From: Mycetocola miduiensis
Lineage (GTDB): Bacteria; Actinomycetota; Actinomycetes; Actinomycetales; Microbacteriaceae
Assembly: GCF_900115155.1 (NCBI RefSeq)
Contig: NZ_FOVM01000007.1
Location: forward strand, 1-64,000
DNA: 64,000 bases
Reading direction: 5' to 3'
Shown here: positions 26,784 to 35,870 of the stretch, piece by piece
Layout of the letters: every line of letters begins with the position of its first letter
Numbering within the stretch: position 1 is the first letter of the stretch
Position numbers and translations under genes: made by a program
Notes under the pieces: model-generated
Told to the model about the DNA's origin: nothing
What the model saw: only the letters and a program-made list of their open reading frames with translations
Databases searched by the model: none

Positions 26784-27821
26784 TCAGGGAGCCTCGGCCA
26801 GCGCGATCATCCGTGACATGGAGCGCAGGTACTTCTTGCGGTACCCGCCCGAGAGCATATCTCCGCCGAACACCTGGTCGAGTGGGATGCCCGTGGCCGA
26901 GATCGGTATCTGGGCGTCGTAGACCCGGTCGATGAACGCAACCAGGCGCAGCGCCTCCGTCTGCGAGTGCAGCTCGTGGACGTCCCGCAGACCGATCCGG
27001 TCAATGCCGTCGATCAGCTTGATGTACTTCGAGGGGTGGACGGTGGCGAGGTGGGTGATGATCTCATCGAACGAATCATCCGACATCCGCTCCCCCGCAT
27101 CCGCTGCACCATCCAGCCTGCTGCTGTACGCGTCTGCATCCAGGACCCCGGCGTGGCCGTCGGTCGAGCGCCGCCTGAAGTCGTTTCCGTCGATCCGCAG
27201 CGTTGTGAAATGACTCGACATGGCGTGGATCTCGCGCAAAAAATCAGACGCGGCGAACCGGCCTTCACCGAGGGCGTTCGGCGGAGTGTTGGACGTTGCG
27301 GCCACTCGTGTGCCTGTCGCCACCAGGTCGGTGAGCAGTCGGGTCATCATCATGGTGTCGCCCGGATCGTCGAGTTCGAACTCGTCGATACAGAGCAAGG
27401 CGGACCCGGTGAGCGCCTCCACCGCCTTCGCGTAACCGAGGGCGCCGACGAGGGCGGTGTACTCGATGAACGTGCCGAAGTACTTACGCGGCCCCGGTGC
27501 CGCGTGCCACAGGGCGGCGAGCAGGTGGGTCTTCCCAACGCCAAACCCGCCGTCGAGGTAGACCCCGGGCTTGACCTCGGGCTCCTTCTTCCGGCGGCCG
27601 AAGAAACCGGAGGCCTTCGATGGCGCCCAGCTGGCGGCGAACGACTCGAGGAGGGAGACCGCCTCTTCCTGTGATGCGAAATCGGGATCCGGGCGGTAGC
27701 TGGCGAAGCTGGCATCCGTGAACTGGCGTGGCGGCACCAGGCTGGCCGCGATCTCCTCACCGGTGATTGTCGGCGTGCGGTCGGAGATGCGGAGGCGTGC
27801 CGTCTCAGCGGTCTGGCTCAT
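26784..27821 (-). CDS. zapE: Cell division protein ZapE (AFG1-like ATPase)
   Basis: 345 aa AFG1/ZapE-type P-loop ATPase. Walker A is GGFGVGKTHLL and Walker B is ALLCIDEFELDD, followed by ATSNTPPNALGEGRF, a family-specific block. In E. coli the homologue associates with the Z ring under stress; the actinobacterial role is not shown. ATG 27821 is chosen since homologous-looking sequence starts at MSQTAETARL and GAGG lies upstream. Divergent from the rhodanese gene. Confidence 0.9.
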   Translation of the reverse strand: MSQTAETARLRISDRTPTITGEEIAASLVPPRQFTDASFASYRPDPDFASQEEAVSLLESFAASWAPSKASGFFGRRKKEPEVKPGVYLDGGFGVGKTHLLAALWHAAPGPRKYFGTFIEYTALVGALGYAKAVEALTGSALLCIDEFELDDPGDTMMMTRLLTDLVATGTRVAATSNTPPNALGEGRFAASDFLREIHAMSSHFTTLRIDGNDFRRRSTDGHAGVLDADAYSSRLDGAADAGERMSDDSFDEIITHLATVHPSKYIKLIDGIDRIGLRDVHELHSQTEALRLVAFIDRVYDAQIPISATGIPLDQVFGGDMLSGGYRKKYLRSMSRMIALAEAP

Positions 27822-27966
27822 GGGAGAATACCTCGTGTGTCGAAGTCTTTTCGGCGCTGCTTTGCTCGATCCGAGAAAGCTGCGTATCTTCGCGAGAAGA
27901 ACGAGTCCCAAGCCTAAGGCAGGCGACGCGCCGCACACACACGCCCAGCGACCCCGGAGGTAGACC

Positions 27967-28863
27967 ATGTCCATCGAAACCGACCAGTCCCCCGCCTTCG
28001 CCGAGTACGCGCACCCCGACCGCCTCGTCACAACCGAGTGGCTGCAGGAACGCCTGGGAGCCCCAGGGCTTGTCGTCGTCGAGTCCGACGAGGACGTCCT
28101 TCTCTACGAGATCGGTCACATCCCGACTGCGGTGAAGATCGACTGGCATACCGACCTCAACGACCCGGTGCTGCGGGACTACATCGACGGCGTCGGCTTC
28201 GCCGAACTTCTCTCCGGCAAGGGCATCTCGCGTGACGACACCATCGTTCTCTACGGCGACAAGAGCAATTGGTGGGCGGCTTACGCGCTCTGGGTGTTCA
28301 CGCTGTTCGGTCACCGTGACGTCCGGCTCCTCGATGGGGGTCGCGACAAGTGGCTCGCCGAAGGTCGCGAGATGACGACGGATGTCCCGGAACGCCCGCG
28401 CACGGACTACCCGGTGGTCGAACGCGACGACTCCGTCATCCGTGCCTATAAGGACGACGTCCTCGCCCACCTCGGCAATCCGCTGATCGACGTGCGCTCC
28501 CCGGAGGAATACAGCGGTGAGCGCAACACGGCTCCCGCCTACCCCGAGGAAGGCGCGCTGCGCTCTGGGCACATCCCAACCGCGAAGAGCGTGCCCTGGT
28601 CGAAAGCGGTAGCCGAGGACGGCACTTTCCGTCCTGTCGCCGAACTGAACGCCATCTATCGGGACGAGGCCGGACTTCAGGACGGCGACGACGTCGTCGC
28701 GTACTGCCGCATCGGCGAACGCTCCAGCCACACCTGGTTCGTGCTCCAGTACCTTCTCGGGTTCGACAAGGTGCGCAACTACGACGGATCGTGGACCGAG
28801 TGGGGTAGCGCCGTTCGGGTCCCGATCGTGATGGGCGACGAGCCGGGCGAACTCCCTCGCTGA
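27967..28863 (+). CDS. Thiosulfate/3-mercaptopyruvate sulfurtransferase (tandem rhodanese)
   Basis: 298 aa with two rhodanese domains. The N-terminal one (about 15-140) is inactive and lacks the loop cysteine. The C-terminal one (about 165-290) has the active C247 in [16 protein letters not shown] resembles thiosulfate sulfurtransferases rather than the CGSGVT loop of mercaptopyruvate enzymes. GGAGG is 6 nt before the ATG. sufE follows 62 bp downstream, suggesting a joint role in sulfur mobilisation. Confidence 0.94.
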   Translation: MSIETDQSPAFAEYAHPDRLVTTEWLQERLGAPGLVVVESDEDVLLYEIGHIPTAVKIDWHTDLNDPVLRDYIDGVGFAELLSGKGISRDDTIVLYGDKSNWWAAYALWVFTLFGHRDVRLLDGGRDKWLAEGREMTTDVPERPRTDYPVVERDDSVIRAYKDDVLAHLGNPLIDVRSPEEYSGERNTAPAYPEEGALRSGHIPTAKSVPWSKAVAEDGTFRPVAELNAIYRDEAGLQDGDDVVAYCRIGERSSHTWFVLQYLLGFDKVRNYDGSWTEWGSAVRVPIVMGDEPGELPR

Positions 28864-28925
28864 CCGATGCGAGCGATCGGGACACTCGGCCCGCCGTCAG
28901 GTCCCCATGGGAGGATGGAGAAACC

Positions 28926-29360
28926 ATGATCGAAACTCTCCCCGCCCAGGTAGCCGAGATCCGTGACGAGTTCCTTGAACTCGACGAGAAATCGCGGCTG
29001 CAGCTGCTGCTCGAATTCTCGATGGAGCTGCCCGACCTGCCGGAACGGTACGCAGATCACCCCGACCTGCTTGAGCGCGTTGTCGAGTGCCAGTCCCCGA
29101 TCTTCATCTTCGTCGAGGTGGCCGACGACGGTGTGCACCTGCACGCAACCGCTCCACGCGAAGCGCCAACGACGCGCGGATTCGCGAGCATCCTCGCCCA
29201 GGCCATCGACGGCCTGACGGTCGATGAAGTTCTCGCGATCCCCTCCGACTTTCCGCAAATGCTCGGCCTCGGCAAGGCCGTCTCTCCGCTGCGGCTCAAC
29301 GGCATGAACGGGATGCTGCAGAGAATGAAACGGCAGCTGACGGAGCGCGCGGCGGCCTGA
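28926..29360 (+). CDS. sufE: SufE-family sulfur acceptor
   Basis: 144 aa SufE/CsdE-type protein that stimulates a cysteine desulfurase and carries persulfide sulfur. The acceptor residue is C55 in RVVECQSPIFIF. The helical C-terminus with SPLRLNGMNGMLQRMK is family-typical. It is paired with a rhodanese gene rather than the suf operon, as is common in actinobacteria. GGAGG precedes the ATG. It ends 8 bp before the convergent hydrolase stop. Confidence 0.93.
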   Translation: MIETLPAQVAEIRDEFLELDEKSRLQLLLEFSMELPDLPERYADHPDLLERVVECQSPIFIFVEVADDGVHLHATAPREAPTTRGFASILAQAIDGLTVDEVLAIPSDFPQMLGLGKAVSPLRLNGMNGMLQRMKRQLTERAAA

Positions 29361-29368
29361 CTCGGGGT

Positions 29369-30556
29369 TCACCCGAGAGTTGCGGCCCAGTCGCTGATCG
29401 CCGATGTCCAGCGGTCCTCGTCGTAGTTCCACAATTTCGTGTGCCTGGCGCCGGTGAACGGCGAGAAGGTGACGAGATCCGGCCGCGCCGCGGCGAGGTC
29501 ATGCGACGCGGACGACGGGACGAAACCGTCATCGTCGCTGTGCAGCACGAGAACCGGGACGGTGAGTTCATCCGCCCGGCTGACGACGTCCAGCCCCGGA
29601 AGGTTCACGGCCGAGTCGAGGCCGGTGAGCGCGCGTCCCCACGGACTGGTGATCGCCAGAATCGCGGCGAGGCGGAGCGGAACCGGGATCCGTCCGGCAT
29701 CCGCCTGGAATTCCAGCACCCGGGCCCAGTCGAGCACGGGAGACTCCAGTGCGATGCCCCGGAGAAGCCCTTTGTGAGCACTGCGCAGTGCGGTTTGCAC
29801 GGCGATGGTGCCTCCCATCGACCAGCCCATGAGGACCACGTCGCTCGCCCCATGCTCCGCGGCCAGATCGAGGGCAGCGTCGACGTCCTCCCATTCGGTG
29901 TCGCCGAGCCTATATAGGCCGTCAGCGCTCGGCGGAGCGTCACCGTCGTTCCGGTACGACACGAGCAGGGCGGAGTAACCCGCATCCCGCCAGACCGGAA
30001 CGGCACGGAGGCATTCACTTCTCGTGGTGCCTCGACCGTGCACAATGACGACCCAGCGGCCGGTCTCTTCCTCGGCGGGGAACAGCCACGCCGGGGCGTT
30101 CCCGGCGTGCGTCGGAACGTTCAGGTGCGTGAAATCGAGACCCAGTTCTTCTGGGCGGGAGTAATACCACCCGCTGAAGGTGGCCGGGCCGCTTGCGGGC
30201 AGGTGGTCTGCCGGTGTCTCAAGCCGCCTGGTCACCGTCCCGCCGTTCGTGGAGAGGACGTCCCCGAGACGCAGGTACCGCTCTGGTTCGCCGTAGAACA
30301 GGCCGTAGCGGCCAGGAAGCTTTGTGTCCGGGTTCGACCCGAGGGTGATGGTCGCGTTTTCGGCGTCGATGGCCAGAACGTCGCTTTCCCGGAACCGGGT
30401 GCGTGCCGGCGTGACCACGCGCCGAGCCACCGTGCCGACGGCGATGACTGCGCTGGTCGCGAGCGTCAGGAGGATTCCGCCGAAAAGCACCACAAGCCGT
30501 CGGTTGCGCGCCGGGGAGACCGGGCCGTTTCGGACGGCGTGGCTGTGACGTTTCAT
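29369..30556 (-). CDS. Membrane-anchored alpha/beta hydrolase
   Basis: 395 aa. One N-terminal membrane anchor (about 20-43) precedes a divergent region and an alpha/beta hydrolase domain (about 150-390). The nucleophile elbow is GWSMGGT, the oxyanion HGRG is in VIVHGRGTTR, the acid lies in LHSDDDGFV and the histidine in FTGARHTKLW. Likely an esterase/lipase-type enzyme facing outward. ATG 30556 is used; an in-frame TTG (30562) is the alternative. TAGAGT at 30571-30566 implies a leader of only a few nt. Start codons of this and the divergent DUF3000 gene are 25 bp apart. Confidence 0.85.
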   Translation of the reverse strand: MKRHSHAVRNGPVSPARNRRLVVLFGGILLTLATSAVIAVGTVARRVVTPARTRFRESDVLAIDAENATITLGSNPDTKLPGRYGLFYGEPERYLRLGDVLSTNGGTVTRRLETPADHLPASGPATFSGWYYSRPEELGLDFTHLNVPTHAGNAPAWLFPAEEETGRWVVIVHGRGTTRSECLRAVPVWRDAGYSALLVSYRNDGDAPPSADGLYRLGDTEWEDVDAALDLAAEHGASDVVLMGWSMGGTIAVQTALRSAHKGLLRGIALESPVLDWARVLEFQADAGRIPVPLRLAAILAITSPWGRALTGLDSAVNLPGLDVVSRADELTVPVLVLHSDDDGFVPSSASHDLAAARPDLVTFSPFTGARHTKLWNYDEDRWTSAISDWAATLG

Positions 30557-30565
30557 TGGCAAGTA

Positions 30566-30575
30566 ACTCTAGTCT
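30566..30575. promoter_or_regulatory. Overlapping divergent -10 boxes for the hydrolase and DUF3000 genes
   Basis: ACTCTAGTCT holds TAGTCT (30570-30575, plus), six bases before the GTG at 30582, and TAGAGT (30571-30566, minus), nine bases before the ATG at 30556. The two boxes share bases 30570-30571, so RNA polymerase cannot occupy both at once. Confidence 0.55.
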
Positions 30576-30581
30576 GCAAAC

Positions 30582-31178
30582 GTGGCTGATATCCCGATGG
30601 GCACCGACGTGCCTCCTGAGTTCCAAAAGGCGCTGGACTCGGTTCGTCGCGCTAAAGCACGGCCTGAACTCGCCGTCACCGAGATCCCCGCGCCGGGCAA
30701 CCTTGCCCCGTACAGCGTGGCCCTTTCTGCGGACGTCACACCGTCACGGCATGGCGCGGACTCCGAGCTCGGCACCGGACGATTCATCCTCCTCTACGAC
30801 CCGAGTGAACCCGAAGCGTGGGGTGGTGCTTTCCGGATCGTCTGCTTCGTTCAGGCTCCCCTCGAAACCGACATCGGCCTCGACCCGTTCCTCGCTGAAG
30901 TCGCATGGTCCTGGCTTGTCGACGCGCTCAACGCGCGGTCCGCCAAATACGGTGCAGCGTCAGGGACCGCCACGAAGATCATCTCCACCGGTTTCGGCGA
31001 GCTGGCAGCGCAGGGCGACGGCGCCCAGATCGAATTGCGTGCCTCGTGGACCCCGTTGGAGAGCGACATCTCGTCACATGTGGAAGGCTGGGGTGAACTG
31101 CTCTGCATGCTCGCAGGGCTCCCACCAACAACCGAAGGTGTCACTCTGTTGTCTAGTCGCAGGACGGCGCGTGACTGA
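30582..31178 (+). CDS. DUF3000 domain-containing protein
   Basis: 198 aa, no membrane segment, actinobacteria-specific DUF3000 family with no known function. Recognised from PPEFQKALDSVRRA near the start, GxFILLYDPxxPEAWGG, and SDISSHVEGWGELLCMLAGLPP. The gene is a regular neighbour of rnd, and here its stop lies inside the rnd start (8-nt overlap), implying coupled expression. The GTG start is 6 nt from a -10 TAGTCT, indicating a leaderless transcript. Confidence 0.88.
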   Translation: MADIPMGTDVPPEFQKALDSVRRAKARPELAVTEIPAPGNLAPYSVALSADVTPSRHGADSELGTGRFILLYDPSEPEAWGGAFRIVCFVQAPLETDIGLDPFLAEVAWSWLVDALNARSAKYGAASGTATKIISTGFGELAAQGDGAQIELRASWTPLESDISSHVEGWGELLCMLAGLPPTTEGVTLLSSRRTARD

Positions 31179-32370
31179 ACGCCACGTCATCGAGTCGAGG
31201 GACGAATACCTCGACGCCGTACGAACCATAGCGGCAGGGAGCGGTCCGATCGCCGTCGACGCCGAACGGGCATCCGGGTACCGCTATTCCCAGCGCGCCT
31301 ACCTCATCCAGCTCTACCGGCGTGGCGCAGGACTCTTTCTTTTCGACCCACCGGCGATCGGCCGCTTCGACGAGCTGAATGAGGCGATCGCTCCCGCGGA
31401 ATGGGTTCTCCACGCGGCGAGCCAGGACCTCGCGTGCCTCCGGGAAGTCGGCCTCGACCCGGTCCGCATCTTCGACACCGAACTCGCCGCACGGCTTCTC
31501 GGTTTTCCCCGCGTTGGACTGGGCACCGTCGTCGAAGAGCTCCTCGGAATTCACCTGGCCAAGGAGCATTCCGCCGCCGACTGGTCGACCCGGCCGTTGC
31601 CGACGACGTGGCTGGAATACGCCGCACTCGACGTTGAGCTCCTCGTCGATGTCCGCGACAAACTCGCGGACATGCTCGACGAGGGCGGCAAACGCACCAT
31701 TGCCGCCGAGGAGTTCGAGGCCACCCTGGCCAGGCAGCCCAAGCTGCAACGCCAGGACCCGTGGCGTCGGCTCTCCGGTCTCAACACGGTTCGCGGGGCA
31801 CGGAACCTCGCCATCGCCCGTGAGCTGTGGTTAGAACGGGATGCGTTCGCTCGCGAAAGCGACATCGCCCCCGGCCGCCTCGTCCCCGACTCTTCGCTGG
31901 TGGCCGCGGTTCGGGCAGAGCCGCGAAGCCGTGCCGCGCTGGCTGCGGTGCGGGAGTTCAAAGGGCGCGCGTCGCGGAGCGAACTTCCGCGATGGTGGGC
32001 CGCGATCGAACGTGGGCTCACGACAGATGACCTGCCGCCGATCCGTGGAACATCAGGAGAAACGATGCCTCCCGCACGGAGCTGGGCCGAGCGGAACCCC
32101 GACGCCGACGCCCGCCTCAAAGCAGCGCGGACATCGATTGCGGCGATCTCAGAGGACCTCGCCATCCCGATCGAGAATCTCCTCACGCCCGAACTCCTTC
32201 GGCGGGTGGCGTGGAACCCGCCCGAACCGGTGACCGCCGAAACGATCGGCGACGCCCTCGAATCGCTCTCGGCACGCCCCTGGCAGATTGAAGCTACTGC
32301 ACAGGCAATCGCCTCCGCGTTTGTAGAGTCAAGCCAATTGGCGTCGGAGGCTCCGAAACCCGAGTCGTAG
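31171..32370 (+). CDS. rnd: Ribonuclease D
   Basis: 399 aa 3'-5' exoribonuclease of the DEDDy group for tRNA or small RNA 3' ends. The exonuclease motifs are D30-x-E32 (VDAERAS), SQDLACLREVG (Exo II) and YAALDVELL (Exo III). An HRDC domain follows (about 205-285), then a C-terminal helical domain. GTG 31171 has AGGA upstream and overlaps the DUF3000 stop. Longer upstream open frames are antisense/out-of-frame shadows. Confidence 0.93.
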   Translation: MTERHVIESRDEYLDAVRTIAAGSGPIAVDAERASGYRYSQRAYLIQLYRRGAGLFLFDPPAIGRFDELNEAIAPAEWVLHAASQDLACLREVGLDPVRIFDTELAARLLGFPRVGLGTVVEELLGIHLAKEHSAADWSTRPLPTTWLEYAALDVELLVDVRDKLADMLDEGGKRTIAAEEFEATLARQPKLQRQDPWRRLSGLNTVRGARNLAIARELWLERDAFARESDIAPGRLVPDSSLVAAVRAEPRSRAALAAVREFKGRASRSELPRWWAAIERGLTTDDLPPIRGTSGETMPPARSWAERNPDADARLKAARTSIAAISEDLAIPIENLLTPELLRRVAWNPPEPVTAETIGDALESLSARPWQIEATAQAIASAFVESSQLASEAPKPES

Positions 32371-32442
32371 GAAGAATCAAAGGATTCCGGCCACGATTTC
32401 GCGCATCTCTAGGATCGGGGTGAACACGAAATTGGAGGCAAA

Positions 32443-33639
32443 GTGGCCGAATTAGCCGACGTCTTTTTTGTCGATGGTGTGCGGACCCCGTTTGGTCGCG
32501 CCGGAGAAAAAGGTCAGTACTGGAACACCCGCGCGGATGACCTCGTCGTCAAAGCGATGATCGGGTTGCTCGAACGCAACCCGGATGTTCCGAAGGAACG
32601 CATCGACGAGGTCGGGATTGCGGCCACAACCCAGCAGGGTGACCAGGGCCTCACCCTCGGCCGCACGACAGCGCTCCTCGCCGGTCTTCCCCAGTCGGTT
32701 CCTGGCTACGCCATCGACCGGATGTGCGCAGGCGCGATGACCGCCGTGACCCAGATTGGCAGTGCGATCGCGTTCGGCGCATACGACTTCGGCATCGCCG
32801 GCGGTGTCGAGCACATGGGACGTCACCCGCTCGGCGGTGACGCCGACCCGAACCCGCGTTTCCTCAGCGAAAAGCTCGTCTCGGCGGATGCTCTCGACAT
32901 GGGCAAGACCGCTGAACGCATTCACGACCGGTTCCCCCACCTGACCAAGGAACGCGCCGACCGCTTCGGTATGCGCAGCCAGCAGAAGCTTCAGGCTGCA
33001 TACGACGCAGGCAAGATCCAGCCGGATCTCATCCCGGTTGCGATCCGCAGCGAATCGGGCTGGGGCCTCGCGACCCGCGACGAGGGTACCCGCCCCGAAA
33101 CGACCATGGAGGGACTCGCGACCCTCAAAACGCCGTTCCGTGCCCACGGACGGGTGACGGCGGGAACCAGCTCACCGCTCACCGACGGCGCGACGGTGAG
33201 CCTGCTTGCCGGCAGTTCCGCGGTCAAGGAATTCAAGCTCAAGCCGAAGATGCGAATGGTGAGCTTCGCTTATGCCGGCGTCGAACCGGAGATCATGGGC
33301 ATCGGTCCTGTGCCGTCGACCGAGAAGGCGCTCCGGAAGGCCGGGCTCACGATCGATGACATCGGGCTGTTCGAGTTGAACGAGGCATTCGCCATTCAGG
33401 TCCTGTCGCTGCTCGACCACTTCGGCATCGACGATGACGACCCGCGGGTGAACCAGTGGGGCGGCGCTATCGCCATCGGTCACCCCCTTGCAGCATCCGG
33501 TGTTCGCCTGATGACCCAACTTGCCGCCCAGTTCGCCGAGCGCCCGGACGTGCGCTATGGCCTGACCGCCATGTGCGTCGGCCTCGGCCAGGGTGGAAGC
33601 GTCATCTGGGAGAACCCGAACTGGAAGGGAAAGAAGTAA
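32443..33639 (+). CDS. fadA: Acetyl-CoA C-acyltransferase (thiolase)
   Basis: 398 aa beta-ketothiolase that cleaves 3-ketoacyl-CoA in beta-oxidation. Acyl-enzyme C95 (DRMCAGAMTAV), the GHPLAASG histidine and the C-terminal MCVGLGQGG cysteine are all present. GTG with GGAGG at 32433-32437. Only 5 nt separate it from the fadB-like gene, so both make one operon and form the usual two-subunit trifunctional complex. Confidence 0.94.
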   Translation: MAELADVFFVDGVRTPFGRAGEKGQYWNTRADDLVVKAMIGLLERNPDVPKERIDEVGIAATTQQGDQGLTLGRTTALLAGLPQSVPGYAIDRMCAGAMTAVTQIGSAIAFGAYDFGIAGGVEHMGRHPLGGDADPNPRFLSEKLVSADALDMGKTAERIHDRFPHLTKERADRFGMRSQQKLQAAYDAGKIQPDLIPVAIRSESGWGLATRDEGTRPETTMEGLATLKTPFRAHGRVTAGTSSPLTDGATVSLLAGSSAVKEFKLKPKMRMVSFAYAGVEPEIMGIGPVPSTEKALRKAGLTIDDIGLFELNEAFAIQVLSLLDHFGIDDDDPRVNQWGGAIAIGHPLAASGVRLMTQLAAQFAERPDVRYGLTAMCVGLGQGGSVIWENPNWKGKK

Positions 33640-33644
33640 TCGAT

Positions 33645-35783
33645 ATGACCGACTACTCAACCATCGATTTCAGCCCGCTTCTCGCCCACGCCGCCAACGA
33701 GGTCGTCACCCACTCCTTCGTGCGAGACGTGTCACTGCCGGATGGCACCGTGATCGCTCTCATCACCCTCGACAACGGACGGGACCACACCCGCCCGAAC
33801 ACCCTAGGCCCCGTCACGCTGATGGAACTGGGCGGCGTGCTCGACGCACAGCGTGCGCGTGCCGCTGCGAAGGAAATCGCTGCAGTCGCGATCATCGGCA
33901 AGCCGTTCATTCTCGCGGCTGGCGCCGACCTGAGCAAGGTCAGCGAGGTCGAATCCCTGGAGTCGGCCCGCCTTCTCGGGCAACTCGGCCACTACGTCTA
34001 CGGCAAGCTCGACACGCTCGGCGTGCCGTCGTTCGTTTTCATCAACGGCCTCGCGCTTGGTGGCGGCCTCGAGATCGCGCTCAACGCGACGTACCGGACG
34101 GTTGACGCGTCTGCTGCCGGCATTGCCCTGCCGGAGGTCTTCCTCGGATTGATCCCCGGCTGGGGCGGCGCCTACCTTCTGCCGAACCTGATCGGGATCG
34201 AGAACGCCCTGAAGGTGATCATCGAGAACCCGTTGAAGATGAACCGGATGCTGAAGGCGCCTGAGGCGTTCGAACTCGGCATCGCCGACGCGATCTTCCC
34301 TGCGGCATCCTTTTTGGAGAACTCACTCGCCTGGGCGGGCAGTGTGCTTGCGGGGAAGACCAAGGTCGCCCGCAAGAACGTCCCAGGGAAGGTCGAGCGT
34401 TTGGTCAAGTGGGACGTTGCCATCGGCATCGCCCGCAAGATGCTCGAGTCGAAGATCGGAACCGTCCCTGTGGCGCCGTACGTCGCCCTGGACCTCCTCA
34501 AGGCAGCGAAGAGCGGCACCCGCGCTGAAGGGTTTGAGCGGGAGGACGAGGCACTCGCAAAGCTGGCCTGCGGCGACCAGTTCCAGGCCAGCGTGTACGC
34601 GTTCAACCTCGTCCAGAAACGTGCGAAGCGACCGGCAGGAGCGCCCGACAAAGCACTCGCCCAGAAGGTCACCAAGGTCGGTGTGATCGGTGCGGGACTC
34701 ATGGCCAACCAGTTCGCGCTGCTCTTCGTGCGCCGCCTCCAGGTGCCTGTGGTGATCACCGATCTGGATCAGACCCGCGTCGACAAGGGGATCGCCAGCA
34801 TCCGCGGCGAAATCGACGCGTTGCTGCAGAAGAAGCGCATCTCGCCCGACGAAGCGAACCGTCTGAACGACCTCATCTCCGGCACGACCAACAAGAGCGA
34901 CTTCGCGGACTGCGACTGGGTCATCGAAGCGGTCTTCGAAGAGCTCGGTGTGAAGCAGGACGTTTTCGCCGACGTCGAGCAGTACATCTCCGACACGGCG
35001 ATCCTCGCCACCAACACGTCATCACTCTCGGTTGAACAGATCGGTGAGAAGCTGGCACACCCGGAACGACTCGTCGGGTTCCACTTCTTCAACCCCGTAG
35101 CGGTCATGCCGCTGATCGAGGTCGTCCGGACACCGCAGACCACCCCGGAGGCTCTGGCCACCGCGATGGCGACCGCAGCCAAACTGCGCAAGAACGCTGT
35201 GATCACCAGGGACACCCCCGGTTTCGTTGTGAACCGGGTGCTCGCCAAGCTGCTCGGTGAGGCGATGTACGCAGTGGACCACGGCACGCCGTTCGAGGTC
35301 GTCGATAAGGCGGTTGCCCCGCTTGGTCTGCCCATGCCGCCGTCCGAGTTGCTCGACCTCGTTGGGCTCAAGGTCGGCGCGCACGTCCTCGACACCCACC
35401 ACAACGCCTTCCCGGACCGGTTCTACCGCAGCGAGAACCTGCACAAGCTGGCGGAGTACGGCACCCTCCTCGAGAAGGACTCAAAGGGCAAGGTCAAGGG
35501 TTTCGACAAGGGCGCGCTCAAGATCGTCTCCGGAGGTAAGGAACCGCTCACGGCGGATGCCATCCGGCTGCGTCTCGTCGACGGGCTCGCCGACGAAATC
35601 CATCGCATGCTGGAGGATTCTGTGGTCGAGGGCCCGGAAGACATCGACCTGTGCATGATCCTCGGTGCCGGCTGGCCGTTCCACATGGGAGGCGTTACGC
35701 CGTACCTCGACCGTGAAGGTGCGAGCGAGCGCGTCTTCGGCGGAACGTTCCACGAGCCGCCCATCCGCGGCATCCAGGACTAG
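33645..35783 (+). CDS. fadB: Fatty acid oxidation multienzyme: enoyl-CoA hydratase / 3-hydroxyacyl-CoA dehydrogenase
   Basis: 712 aa. An N-terminal crotonase domain (about 1-200) carries the AAGADLS and NGLALGGGLE oxyanion segments plus a PEVFLGLIPGWGG block. A Rossmann domain follows (about 342 on, GVIGAGLMAN), then the C-terminal hydroxyacyl-CoA dehydrogenase domains with FHFFNPVAVMPL and the catalytic histidine. With the thiolase upstream it completes beta-oxidation after acyl-CoA dehydrogenation. A weak GGAAGGGA lies before the ATG. A strong hairpin follows at 35798. Confidence 0.94.
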   Translation: MTDYSTIDFSPLLAHAANEVVTHSFVRDVSLPDGTVIALITLDNGRDHTRPNTLGPVTLMELGGVLDAQRARAAAKEIAAVAIIGKPFILAAGADLSKVSEVESLESARLLGQLGHYVYGKLDTLGVPSFVFINGLALGGGLEIALNATYRTVDASAAGIALPEVFLGLIPGWGGAYLLPNLIGIENALKVIIENPLKMNRMLKAPEAFELGIADAIFPAASFLENSLAWAGSVLAGKTKVARKNVPGKVERLVKWDVAIGIARKMLESKIGTVPVAPYVALDLLKAAKSGTRAEGFEREDEALAKLACGDQFQASVYAFNLVQKRAKRPAGAPDKALAQKVTKVGVIGAGLMANQFALLFVRRLQVPVVITDLDQTRVDKGIASIRGEIDALLQKKRISPDEANRLNDLISGTTNKSDFADCDWVIEAVFEELGVKQDVFADVEQYISDTAILATNTSSLSVEQIGEKLAHPERLVGFHFFNPVAVMPLIEVVRTPQTTPEALATAMATAAKLRKNAVITRDTPGFVVNRVLAKLLGEAMYAVDHGTPFEVVDKAVAPLGLPMPPSELLDLVGLKVGAHVLDTHHNAFPDRFYRSENLHKLAEYGTLLEKDSKGKVKGFDKGALKIVSGGKEPLTADAIRLRLVDGLADEIHRMLEDSVVEGPEDIDLCMILGAGWPFHMGGVTPYLDREGASERVFGGTFHEPPIRGIQD

Positions 35784-35797
35784 GTCAGAGGACAGGA

Positions 35798-35829
35798 AAG
35801 GGACGCGGGGCTTCGGCCTCGCGTCCCTT
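35798..35829. terminator. Bidirectional terminator between fadB and the ornithine synthase-like gene
   Basis: 10-bp perfect stem AAGGGACGCG/CGCGTCCCTT with a 12-nt loop that itself contains GGC..GCC, in an 87-bp convergent gap. Confidence 0.8.
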
Positions 35830-35870
35830 CGTTGTCTGGCTGACGGGCGGTCGCCCGGTACGCCGCCGGG

